In this document: positions 1-7,255 of the stretch, piece by piece
Layout of the letters: each line of letters starts with the position of its first letter
Numbering within the stretch: the first letter of the stretch is position 1
Assembly: GCA_964511865.1 (NCBI GenBank)
Contig: CAZEHW010000121.1
Span: forward strand, 1 to 10,267
Reading direction: 5' to 3'
Origin: ChocPot-Mid sp964511865
GTDB lineage: Bacteria; Bacteroidota; Ignavibacteria; Kapaibacteriales; UBA2268
Length of the DNA stretch: 10,267 nucleotides
Program-made: the position numbers and the translations under genes
The notes under the pieces: generated by a model
Told to the model about the DNA's origin: nothing
What the model saw: the letters and a program-made list of their open reading frames with translations, nothing else
Databases searched by the model: none

Positions 1-1133
1 TCGCTTAAAATATTTATGATTGCTTTTACATCTTTGGGCTGAGTAATGAATCCTGCTTCGCTATCCTGTACTTGCTTTTTCATTATACCTTCGGGCAGAC
101 AAGCCAAAATTGATTTTTTTGCGGCGAAGTATTCATACAACTTACCGGGGGACCTTACATTATCGTTCAGCATCATCCATAAAACATCTGATTCCAAGAG
201 CTGTATTATAGATTCCTTATGAGTAAGGTAGCCGGTGCAAAGAGTGTTGCCCGTTAATTTATATCTTTTAATGTATTTAAGATGATTTTTCCGCATAACT
301 CCGACAAATCTAAGCTGAGTAACTTTTTTTGCTTCGGGTTGTTTCTTGAAAAATTCAGCAACAGCTTTCAAAAAATATTTGGGAGTTCTGTTGTCCTGAA
401 AAACTCCGGAATGAGTGATAACAAATTTGTCTTTTTCTTTTTTGATATCGATTGAATTAAAATCGTCAGGGTCGTAGCCCTGATGGATGATTTCAATATC
501 TTTATGAGAAATAAATCTGTGTCTTTTTAACAATAGTTCTTTTGTGTATCTCGTTGTTACAACGGCTTTTTCGGTACGGTATAAAATTTTTCTTTCAAGA
601 TTATTACTGTACATCTTATGAAATGGCGTTGCAAAGAAGTGAAACGGATTGTCTATCCATACATCGCGATAATCAATTACGAAAGGTATATCAAACTTAT
701 CTGAAAGAGCAAGTCCAACTAAAAAATCAGTAAAAGGAGGTGCAGTTGCAAAAATAATATCAATGTTATTATCTGCAATTATCTCTTCACCTTTTTTGAT
801 TGCTTGCTTGAGCCATGGCTTTTTACTGTCAGGCTGGTAGATAGTTTGCAGTATAGCTCTGCCGAGCTTTTGATAAATCCATGATGGAAATTTTTTAACT
901 TTTTTATTTTCAACTTTTCCTGAACCTGTTCTAATTACTTCAAAATCATCTGTAGGGAAATCTTCTGTCAAGGTTTCGTCATATGCATAAAAGCTGTCAG
1001 GAGAACTTGTTAGTACAATCGGATGCCAATTATAATCAGGGAGATATTTAACGAATTTCAAAGTCCTTTGCACACCGCTCAATCCCATTGGCGGGAAATA
1101 ATAAGATACGATAAGGACTTTTCTGTTTTCCAT
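1..1133 (-). CDS. Glycosyltransferase, GT4-like (GT-B fold), C-terminus cut by window edge
   Basis: This minus-strand frame is open from ATG at 1133 to the window edge (377 codons, no stop), so it is a 5' fragment. By family it would transfer a sugar from a nucleotide-sugar donor to a surface polysaccharide or lipid-linked acceptor at the inner face of the cytoplasmic membrane. The N-terminus reads VLIVSYYFPPMGLSGVQRT (residues 6-24), the typical glycine-rich first loop of GT4-type enzymes. IDYRDVW follows at 153-159. IHQGYDPDDF (216-225) leads into the second Rossmann domain, which begins near FVITHSGVFQDNRTP (237-251). SPGKLYEYFAAKKSIL (328-343) corresponds to the donor-binding region with the conserved glutamate. 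No signal peptide is seen, as expected for a cytosolic or peripheral enzyme. The L19 terminator lies upstream, so it is probably transcribed separately. The acceptor and the sugar cannot be told from sequence, and no other glycan gene is visible in the window. Confidence 0.88.
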   Translation of the reverse strand, partial: MENRKVLIVSYYFPPMGLSGVQRTLKFVKYLPDYNWHPIVLTSSPDSFYAYDETLTEDFPTDDFEVIRTGSGKVENKKVKKFPSWIYQKLGRAILQTIYQPDSKKPWLKQAIKKGEEIIADNNIDIIFATAPPFTDFLVGLALSDKFDIPFVIDYRDVWIDNPFHFFATPFHKMYSNNLERKILYRTEKAVVTTRYTKELLLKRHRFISHKDIEIIHQGYDPDDFNSIDIKKEKDKFVITHSGVFQDNRTPKYFLKAVAEFFKKQPEAKKVTQLRFVGVMRKNHLKYIKRYKLTGNTLCTGYLTHKESIIQLLESDVLWMMLNDNVRSPGKLYEYFAAKKSILACLPEGIMKKQVQDSEAGFITQPKDVKAIINILS

Positions 1134-1266
1134 TTTTCAGGATTTCATTAATTCTTAAGAATAAAATATTTATTATTTTTTTGTAAAATACTAATTTAAT
1201 ATATTTTTTACTTAATTTCTAATACCATTTAAAAAATAAAAGGATTAATGTACTGAGTGTTGTAAT

Positions 1267-1294
1267 AAAAAAAAACAGCGGAAATAATCCGCTG
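1267..1294 (-). terminator. Intrinsic terminator of rplS
   Basis: Read on the minus strand, a perfect 7-bp stem (CAGCGGA / TCCGCTG, plus-strand 1276-1282 and 1288-1294) with a 5-nt loop is followed directly by nine T residues (plus-strand A run 1267-1275). This is a textbook rho-independent terminator. It lies 71 nt beyond the L19 stop codon and 133 nt before the glycosyltransferase start, so it should insulate the two minus-strand genes. On the plus strand no T run follows the stem, so it acts in one direction. Confidence 0.9.
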
Positions 1295-1365
1295 CTCAAA
1301 AATATCTATTTACTTTTTTCTTTTTTTTACTTTCTACTTTACAAACTTGATAAACTATATACTGT

Positions 1366-1746
1366 TTAGCTAAGTTTCTGTCTGATTTTCTTCTCGGACA
1401 TGCCTCTTAGATAGTAAAGCTTAGCTCTTCTGACATTACCTTTGCTAAGAACTTTGATACTTTGAAGCATTGGGGAATATAAAGGGAAAATTCTTTCGAC
1501 CCCAACACCGTTTGATATCTTACGTACAAGGAAAGTTTCATTTAAACCTGCACCGCTCATCGCAATAACAACACCTTTGAAATTCTGGATACGTTCCTTT
1601 TCACCTTCAACAACCCTAACAGCAACATTAACAGTATCACCGGGGCGAAAGTCGGGGACTTCAACGAAATTATCACCATCTTTTTTCCTACGGAAATCGG
1701 TGGCACGTTCCTTAATCATTTCTTCTATTAAATTCATTTTATTCAT
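1366..1746 (-). CDS. rplS: 50S ribosomal protein L19
   Basis: This encodes L19, a large-subunit protein at the interface with the 30S subunit. The 126-residue product has FRPGDTVNVAVRV (33-45), the KG-VVIAMSGAGLNETFLVRK core (57-76) and the strongly conserved end KGNVRRAKLYYLRG (102-115). Many bacterial L19 proteins are about 115 residues, so this one is slightly longer at both ends. The frame is open upstream to an ATG at 1806. I chose ATG 1746 because AGAGG (plus 1756-1760) lies 9 nt ahead of it and because the likely promoter (1776-1807) falls inside the longer version, which therefore could not be translated from that transcript. A further ATG at 1737 is too far from the AGAGG. In many bacteria rplS ends the rpsP-rimM-trmD-rplS operon. 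Here it stands alone, with its own promoter and terminator. Confidence 0.97.
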   Translation of the reverse strand: MNKMNLIEEMIKERATDFRRKKDGDNFVEVPDFRPGDTVNVAVRVVEGEKERIQNFKGVVIAMSGAGLNETFLVRKISNGVGVERIFPLYSPMLQSIKVLSKGNVRRAKLYYLRGMSEKKIRQKLS

Positions 1747-1775
1747 TTTTCCAATCCTCTTAAAATTTAGAACAA

Positions 1776-1807
1776 CAAAAATAGCATTATCTTTTATAAA
1801 ATCCAAA
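1776..1807 (-). promoter_or_regulatory. Bacteroidota-type promoter of rplS
   Basis: On the minus strand TTTG (1807 to 1804), a 20-nt spacer and TATTTTTG (1783 to 1776) match the -33/-7 consensus TTTG and TAnnTTTG described for Bacteroides-type primary sigma factors. The -7 box ends 29 nt before the chosen L19 start, which leaves room for a short leader holding the AGAGG ribosome-binding site. The match is seen directly; promoter activity is inferred. Confidence 0.7.
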
Positions 1808-1954
1808 GGTTTTTTACAAAAAAGAATAATCTTTTTAGACTATTTTGTGTTCTTACAGTTTTTTTTTAAGTTGTTTAAACCACATTTGTCTTTGTAACAA
1901 GTGATTTAACGTATGAAGTTAATATTTGTTGAATAATTGATTTGATATTGAAAA

Positions 1955-3634
1955 ATGAAGAAAGTTGTAATTATCGGAGGAATGGCTGCCGGATGCAAAA
2001 CAGCCACAAGATTGAAAAGATTGAAACCGGAATTTGAAGTAACTATTATTGAGAAAAAACCATTCGTTTCTTTCGGGACCTGTGGAATGCCTTATTACGC
2101 ATCGGGAGATGTGGAAGACTTCATGGCATTGGCAACAACACCATGGGATATGGTGCGTGATGAAGAGTTTTTTAAGAATGTTAAGGATGTTAATGTCTTG
2201 ACTAACAGCAAAGTAATTCAAATTGAGCACGCCCAAAAAAGTGTAGTAATAAAAAACTTAAAGACTGAAGCAGAGTCCATTTTAGAATATGATTATTTAG
2301 TTATAGCTACCGGAGCAAAACCGGTTGAGCCGCCTTTTTCTTGCCCCAAGTCAGAGAAAATACTTGATTTTCATAATCCTTTGAATGCGAAAAAATTCAA
2401 AGAGCAGGCACAAACAGGAAAAATTGGTAAAGTTGTAATAATTGGAGGAGGATTTATAGGTGTTGAACTTGCTGAAGCCATGGTTTCTCTTTGGGGTATC
2501 GAAACTTATCTGATAGAAATGACAGATAGATTAATGCCTCAAACTCTTGATAAGGAAGTATCTGAGTTGTTAGTAAAAACTCTTCAAAATGAAGATATAA
2601 ATGTATATGTAAACACTTCAGTTAATTCGATAAAACTTGATGAAGGCAATAATCCTATAGTTGCACTTAATAACGGGGAAGAAATTGACTGTGATATGGT
2701 TTTCACCTGTGTTGGTGTACATCCAAATACGGCATTGGCTGAGTCAATTGGTGTAATGAAAGGAAGTTTAGGCGGTATTAAAGTTGACGGGCAGATGAAG
2801 ACGAATATTCCTGATGTTTGGGCGGCTGGTGATTGTGTTAATACAAAAGATTTAATTTCAGGAGAAAATGCTTTCTTCCCGCTTGGTTCTTTAGCCAATC
2901 GTCAGGGGAAAGTAATAGCTGAGTCAATTGCAGGATTAGAAACAGAGTTTAAAGGAGCCGTTGGAAACAGTTCGGTGAAAGTCTTCGGCTTTACTGTTGC
3001 ATCAGCCGGATTGAATGAAAATACAGCTAAAAAGAAGAATATTGAATACTCATGTATTTGGGGGACTTTTTACGACAGACCGGACTATATGCCGGAGTCA
3101 AAAATTCTTTTTGGTAAATTAATTTATGAAAGAGGAACTTTTAGATTGTTAGGATTGCAATTGGCAGGAAGAGGAGAAGTTACCAGATACGTTGATGTTT
3201 TTTCCGTTCTTTCTTCGAAGCATTGTAGCATTTACGACTTAATAGATTTTGAGCATGCTTACACACCAACACATTCAAATCCAATGAATCCGTTGAATTT
3301 TTTGGGTGCCATGGCTGTATCTCAAGAAATTGACGGGATTATTTGTGTGAATCCAAGTCAGATTGATTCATTCATAGGGCAAATTCTTGATGTTAGGGAG
3401 CAATCTGAAATACAGGCAGAGAAATGTCAGGGAACAGGTATTGAAACTTCCATAGCAGATTACCGTAATATAATTATGGGGTTAAATAAAGATATTCCTG
3501 TTTTAGTAGTTTGCCAAAAAGGACCACGCGCTTACGAAGCGGCAAGGTATTGTGTCAGTATTGGTTTTAAGGATGTAAAATATCTGGGTGGCGGCATGCA
3601 GTTAGCAAAGCAAATGTTAGACAGAGCGGATTAG
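1955..3634 (+). CDS. CoA-disulfide/polysulfide reductase-like flavoprotein with C-terminal rhodanese domain
   Basis: This 559-residue protein is a cytosolic FAD- and NAD(P)H-dependent oxidoreductase of the CoADR-RHD type. Relatives reduce CoA disulfide, CoA persulfide or polysulfide. The N-terminal FAD-binding loop is VVIIGGMAAG (4-13). The motif SFGTCGMPYY (39-48) places the single redox cysteine at residue 43, as in CoA-disulfide reductases, rather than the CxxxxC pair of glutathione or lipoamide reductases. YLVIATG (114-120), a second dinucleotide loop VVIIGGGFIGVELAEA (160-175) and the FAD motif VWAAGDC (288-294) follow in the usual order. HAYTPTHSNPMNPLN (435-449) matches the dimerisation-domain segment carrying a conserved tyrosine. 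The last ~100 residues are a rhodanese domain with ILDVRE (477-482) and an active loop CQKGPR (C520 to R525). Family length is about 550-560, so it is intact. No Shine-Dalgarno is seen before ATG 1955. A weak -7-like box, AATATTTG at 1921-1928, lies 26 nt upstream. Exact substrate unknown. Confidence 0.93.
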   Translation: MKKVVIIGGMAAGCKTATRLKRLKPEFEVTIIEKKPFVSFGTCGMPYYASGDVEDFMALATTPWDMVRDEEFFKNVKDVNVLTNSKVIQIEHAQKSVVIKNLKTEAESILEYDYLVIATGAKPVEPPFSCPKSEKILDFHNPLNAKKFKEQAQTGKIGKVVIIGGGFIGVELAEAMVSLWGIETYLIEMTDRLMPQTLDKEVSELLVKTLQNEDINVYVNTSVNSIKLDEGNNPIVALNNGEEIDCDMVFTCVGVHPNTALAESIGVMKGSLGGIKVDGQMKTNIPDVWAAGDCVNTKDLISGENAFFPLGSLANRQGKVIAESIAGLETEFKGAVGNSSVKVFGFTVASAGLNENTAKKKNIEYSCIWGTFYDRPDYMPESKILFGKLIYERGTFRLLGLQLAGRGEVTRYVDVFSVLSSKHCSIYDLIDFEHAYTPTHSNPMNPLNFLGAMAVSQEIDGIICVNPSQIDSFIGQILDVREQSEIQAEKCQGTGIETSIADYRNIIMGLNKDIPVLVVCQKGPRAYEAARYCVSIGFKDVKYLGGGMQLAKQMLDRAD

Positions 3635-3660
3635 TCATGCAATAATTTAAGTTTTTTTGA

Positions 3661-3702
3661 GTTTTAGGGAGTTAGGGGTTTAGGCATTTAGTGGATTAGG
3701 GA
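3661..3702 (+). repeat. TTTAGGG-like G/T-rich repeat cluster, copy 1
   Basis: This short block, starting 26 nt after the flavoprotein stop, consists of imperfect TTAG(G)(G)(G) units with five G runs on the coding strand. It shares the 13-mer TTAGGGGTTTAGG (3672-3684) and, 2 nt later, TTTAGTGG (3687-3694) followed by ATTAGG (3695-3700) with the block at 7138-7180. It does not form a stem-loop terminator and does not encode protein. Its function is unknown. Confidence 0.7.
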
Positions 3703-3744
3703 TTTAATGAATTTTATGATTTTAATTAGTTATACGAGTATTAT

Positions 3745-5373
3745 ATGATAAGAATATCGAAAATAATGTTGTTTTTAACGGCAATAAGCAGTATAAATAT
3801 AATTTGTGCTTTTGCACAGGTTCCACCATCAAATGAAGAATTTGATTCAAAAATTGATAAATTCTATCAGGTTTTGTGGACGGCAAAAGAAAATTATCTT
3901 GAAGAAATTGATACTGACGAGCTTGTAACCGAAGCTATCAAAGCGGCATTGGAGAAGCTTGACCCACATTCGATTTATATGCCTCCACAAAAGCTGAAAA
4001 CTGAAAATGAACGATTTGCGGGGAGTTTTGAAGGTATTGGTGTGCAATTTCAGGTTATTGAAGATACAATAAATATCATATCCGCTATTTCAGGAGGACC
4101 AAGCGAAAAGCTTGGAATAACTTCAGGTGATAAAATCGTCAGAATTGAAGGTGAGTCTGCTATAAAAATGGACAGTGATACAATCCAGAGTAGGTTGCGC
4201 GGGAAAAAAGGTACTGTCGTTAATATACAGATTTTAAGAAGTGGTGAGTCTGAACTGTTGAGCTTCGATATTGTCCGTGATAAAATTCCTTTATACAGCG
4301 TTGATGCTTCGTTTATAATTGATGGAACTGATATTGGTTATTTGTCAATTAACAGATTTATGCAAACTACTCATCGTGAATTTTTAGATTCAATGAAAAA
4401 ACTCAGCGACATGGGTATGAAAAAACTGATTTTGGATTTGAGAGGAAATCCCGGAGGATATTTAAATCAGGCATTTTTGCTTGCAGATGAGTTTATAAAA
4501 AATGGTAATACAATTGTATACACAAAAGGCAGAAAACCTGACTTTGATGAATATTATTATTCAAGACCGGGTGGCAGGTATGAAAATCTACCCATAATTG
4601 TTCTTGTTGATGCAGGTTCTGCTTCTGCAAGTGAAATTATGTCCGGTGCAATTCAGGATTTGGACAGAGGTCTGATTGTTGGTGTTACTACGTTTGGAAA
4701 AGGTTTGGTGCAGAGGCAATATGACTTACCTGATAAATCAGGATTCCGTATAACAATTGCTCAATATTTTACTCCGTCGGGCAGGAATATTCAAAGACCA
4801 TACAAAGACAAGTTAAAATACAGAAGTATGACTGACTGGCTCGACCTCAAAGAAGGCAAGAATATCAATCATGCTTTGGAAGAAGCCAAGACAAGCAATC
4901 TGGATTCGATGCCTCCGATATACAAAACCAGCGGTGGAAGGAATGTTTTAGGCGGGGGCGGAATAACACCTGACTATGTTGCGAAATATGATACAATAAC
5001 AAAATTCAGCAGAAATCTCAGGGCAAAAAATCTTAATTTTCTATATTCCAGAGAATATTTGGATAAGAATGAAAAAACGTTTGATAAAACTTACAAATAT
5101 GATTTTAAAAAATTCTTAAGAGAATTTGTAGTTACAGAAGATATGATTGATGATTTTGAAACTCTGGCAGAGTCCAAAGGAGTTGAATGGGATGATGATT
5201 CATTTGAAACTGATGAAAAATACCTGAAATTGTCAATTAAGGCATCAATTGCTCGTTCGGTATGGGGTAATAATGAGTCAACAGCAACTTATCTGCCCAT
5301 GATAAAGTCGGCAATGAAAGCAATCGAACTTTTCCCTGAAGCAATTAATATTGCAAATCTGGAGAATAATTAG
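3745..5373 (+). CDS. S41 family C-terminal processing peptidase (CtpA/Prc-like), exported, with PDZ domain
   Basis: This 542-residue serine protease should act in the periplasm, trimming or degrading envelope proteins from their C-termini. Residues 1-24 form a signal peptide with a probable signal-peptidase I site AFA|Q; no convincing lipobox surrounds C21. LDPHSIYMP (72-80) and FEGIGVQF (95-102) lead into the PDZ domain (about 95-170, including GPSEKLGITSGDKIVRIEG). The S41 core contains YLSINRF (199-205), LILDLRGNPGGYL (228-240) and GSASASEI (291-298). The spacing matches the E. coli Tsp catalytic set, giving S294, D305 and K319 (in TTFGKG). ITPDYV (407-412) is another family landmark. Beyond about residue 420 lies a charged, mostly helical extension (about 120 residues) of the sort seen in several longer CtpA proteins. 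No Shine-Dalgarno precedes ATG 3745, and the next in-frame ATG (codon 8) would cut into the signal peptide. The substrate is not evident. Confidence 0.95.
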   Translation: MIRISKIMLFLTAISSINIICAFAQVPPSNEEFDSKIDKFYQVLWTAKENYLEEIDTDELVTEAIKAALEKLDPHSIYMPPQKLKTENERFAGSFEGIGVQFQVIEDTINIISAISGGPSEKLGITSGDKIVRIEGESAIKMDSDTIQSRLRGKKGTVVNIQILRSGESELLSFDIVRDKIPLYSVDASFIIDGTDIGYLSINRFMQTTHREFLDSMKKLSDMGMKKLILDLRGNPGGYLNQAFLLADEFIKNGNTIVYTKGRKPDFDEYYYSRPGGRYENLPIIVLVDAGSASASEIMSGAIQDLDRGLIVGVTTFGKGLVQRQYDLPDKSGFRITIAQYFTPSGRNIQRPYKDKLKYRSMTDWLDLKEGKNINHALEEAKTSNLDSMPPIYKTSGGRNVLGGGGITPDYVAKYDTITKFSRNLRAKNLNFLYSREYLDKNEKTFDKTYKYDFKKFLREFVVTEDMIDDFETLAESKGVEWDDDSFETDEKYLKLSIKASIARSVWGNNESTATYLPMIKSAMKAIELFPEAINIANLENN

Positions 5374-5465
5374 AATTTAAAATAGAGTATTTAGTACAAG
5401 TTGAAAAAACCGGAATATTCATATGTAATTGAAGTAGTTCTAACTTTAATTCCATAAAAAAATCG

Positions 5466-5473
5466 TATTTTTG
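5466..5473 (+). promoter_or_regulatory. Candidate -7 promoter box of the Omp85-like gene
   Basis: TATTTTTG matches TAnnTTTG exactly and is identical to the rplS box. It ends 29 nt before ATG 5503, the same spacing as at rplS. A good TTTG -33 element is not present at 19-21 nt upstream; the closest is TTTA at 5445-5448 with a 17-nt spacer. The call therefore rests on the -7 box alone. It suggests that the outer-membrane gene is transcribed on its own, not only by read-through from the protease gene. Confidence 0.45.
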
Positions 5474-5502
5474 CTCAATTTTAAATTAATAATATTGGGT
5501 AA

Positions 5503-7137
5503 ATGAAAAAAATTGTATTAGTGATAAGCTTGTGTTTCCTGTTGGTTATTCCGCGGGTATATGCTTTAAAATACATAAACAATATTTTTATTGATAAGAA
5601 AGAGGTATTTGATTCCACTCAAAGTGACTGGTTTTTTGCCGCCGGCTTTGCCAATTCATTGCATTATACAACCCGTGATTACATAATAGAAGATGAACTG
5701 CTTTTCTTTGAAGAAGACACTTTGAATAAAGAGAAAATTTATGAAACGGTAAGAAACCTTAGAAATACCAATCTGTTTTCTGATGTTTCCGCAAGTTTGG
5801 ATTCATTGGACGAAAGATTTTATGATGTATACATAACAACTCAGGACAGATGGTCAACAATTCCGATTTTCATTTTTGGGACAGGGGGAAACACTACGAA
5901 TATTGGCGGTGGTATGGAGGAACTCAATCTGTTGGGAACAGGAACTCATGTTAGGTTCGAAGCATACAACAGAAGTGAAAATGATATAGGTTTGCAGGGC
6001 GGTTTCTTTTTAACTCAACAACGATTGCTCAGAACGGATTATTACTTTGATTTTGGTTTAACTGCCAATGAATACCGCACAGACCAGGCAATAGTCTTAG
6101 GTCAGCCCTTCAGAAATCTTGAAAGTCAGTGGTCTTATGGATTGAGTGCAATCAATTCTTACGGCAGGGATTTTTTGTATAAATCCATTGATGGAATAAA
6201 ACCCGAACTACAAAGAAACAACTACGAATTGATGCCATTTCATATGAGAGATATTTACCTTTGGCTGGGAAGGTCCTGGTTAAAAAATGACCGTGTGTTT
6301 GCTTCGGCTATGTTACAGGTTAATGACGTAAACCGCGGAAGGCAGGAATTTGAAAGAGCTTTTGATAACTCAGGAAAATTACTTGTCTCTTTTTCATCGG
6401 TTGCAGAGGATTATTTCCAGACAAGCATGTTGAATACTTATCAGAAGGAAGATGTGCCGATTGGCGGCTGGGGTGCGGCAACACTTGGAAAAATATTCCC
6501 GATTGGCTCACTGGGTGAAAGTTATTATTATATAGCCGGGCAGGGTGAGAAATCTTATATGTTCGGCGACTTTTATTTGTTCGGTCAAGTAAGCGGTGCA
6601 AGTGCATTCCACATGGGAAACGGTTATTATACTTACGAGGAATTCACGGGTAAAGCTTTTTACAGATTTAGTAAAAACATTCTGCTCGCATCTCGGTTGA
6701 GACAGCAAACAGTCTGGAACTGGACTAAGCTGAGGCAATTGATTCTTGACAATGATGGTGGTCTGAGAGGTTACGAAGCTAACAAACTTGCAGGGGACAA
6801 CAGATTTGTTGTTAATACAGAACTAAGAATGTTTCCCGATTGGCAATTCTGGATTTTCAAATTTTCCGGGGTTTTATTCTGGGATATTGGGACAGTGTGG
6901 GAGCAAGATATTAAATTGGTTAAAACTCAGTGGCATAATTCCGCAGGATTTGGAATCAGGTTCTTCAATATGAAAGGAACCGGTGATGACAGTATTTTCC
7001 GTCTTGATTTTGCTTTCAATTTTGACGAGGGAAAATTCGGAGGGATAATCTTCACTACTGACCAGTTGTTTTCTGTGTTTGAAAGACATCGTTATAAGTT
7101 GCCGCAGGTGTATGGGACGGAGTTTGATTACGAGTAG
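5503..7137 (+). CDS. Omp85-superfamily (BamA/TamA-like) outer-membrane protein with a single POTRA domain
   Basis: This 544-residue protein is predicted to sit in the outer membrane as a 16-stranded beta-barrel with a short periplasmic part. Residues 1-21 are a signal peptide (probable cut VYA|L). One POTRA domain spans about 24-113: SLHYTTRDYIIEDELLFFEEDTL (52-74) and the helix ending RNLRNTNLFSDVSA (84-97) match the short Omp85 family whose POTRA carries a loop between its first strand and first helix. From about 120 on, alternating aromatic/hydrophobic strands with turns alternate to the end. GGLRGYEANKLAGDNRF (419-435) holds LRGY at 421-424, the conserved loop-6 (V/L)RG(F/Y) motif of Omp85 proteins. 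BamA has five POTRA domains and TamA three, so this is not the essential BamA by architecture. About 18 polar residues follow the likely last strand (ending VF, 525-526), so the usual terminal aromatic signal is not at the very end. The cargo is unknown. The periplasmic protease gene lies 129 nt upstream. Confidence 0.88.
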   Translation: MKKIVLVISLCFLLVIPRVYALKYINNIFIDKKEVFDSTQSDWFFAAGFANSLHYTTRDYIIEDELLFFEEDTLNKEKIYETVRNLRNTNLFSDVSASLDSLDERFYDVYITTQDRWSTIPIFIFGTGGNTTNIGGGMEELNLLGTGTHVRFEAYNRSENDIGLQGGFFLTQQRLLRTDYYFDFGLTANEYRTDQAIVLGQPFRNLESQWSYGLSAINSYGRDFLYKSIDGIKPELQRNNYELMPFHMRDIYLWLGRSWLKNDRVFASAMLQVNDVNRGRQEFERAFDNSGKLLVSFSSVAEDYFQTSMLNTYQKEDVPIGGWGAATLGKIFPIGSLGESYYYIAGQGEKSYMFGDFYLFGQVSGASAFHMGNGYYTYEEFTGKAFYRFSKNILLASRLRQQTVWNWTKLRQLILDNDGGLRGYEANKLAGDNRFVVNTELRMFPDWQFWIFKFSGVLFWDIGTVWEQDIKLVKTQWHNSAGFGIRFFNMKGTGDDSIFRLDFAFNFDEGKFGGIIFTTDQLFSVFERHRYKLPQVYGTEFDYE

Positions 7138-7180
7138 CTGTTTAGGGGTTTAGGTTTTTAGACTTTTAGTGGTTTAGGTG
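7138..7180 (+). repeat. TTTAGGG-like G/T-rich repeat cluster, copy 2
   Basis: This starts directly after the Omp85-like stop codon. TTAGGGGTTTAGG (7142-7154), a 10-nt interval that itself contains TTTTTAG, TTTAGTGG (7165-7172) and TTTAGG (7173-7178) occur in the same order as in the copy at 3661-3702, where the interval is only 2 nt. The 8-nt length difference is close to one repeat unit. Both copies read G-rich on the coding strand. No stem-loop is seen. Confidence 0.7.
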
Positions 7181-7255
7181 TTGGAATTTTGTAGTGATTC
7201 AACGGAATGAAAGTTAAATTTCTGTTAAATTGAAATAAATTGATTCTTTACAATC

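Noticed and set aside
542..733. 63-codon plus-strand open frame inside the glycosyltransferase region
   Set aside because: It is antisense to the continuous 377-codon glycosyltransferase frame, which has clear family motifs.
1309..1342. Pyrimidine-rich tract after the rplS stop
   Set aside because: It reads as A/G-rich on the transcript and has no repeat unit or hairpin. It is most likely ordinary AT-rich spacer.
1747..1806. 20-codon N-terminal extension of L19 to ATG 1806
   Set aside because: The promoter elements fall inside it, and a good AGAGG site precedes the internal ATG at 1746.
1577..1897. 106-codon plus-strand open frame opposite rplS
   Set aside because: It lies antisense over L19 and the divergent intergenic region, has Ser/Phe/Leu-rich shadow composition and no ribosome-binding site.
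1921..1928. AATATTTG as the flavoprotein promoter
   Set aside because: It differs from TAnnTTTG at the first base and has no TTTG at 19-21 nt upstream, so it is too weak to list as a feature.
1913..1936. Seven-codon upstream open frame (ATG to TAA) before the flavoprotein
   Set aside because: It has no ribosome-binding site, and short ATG-stop runs are expected by chance in AT-rich sequence.
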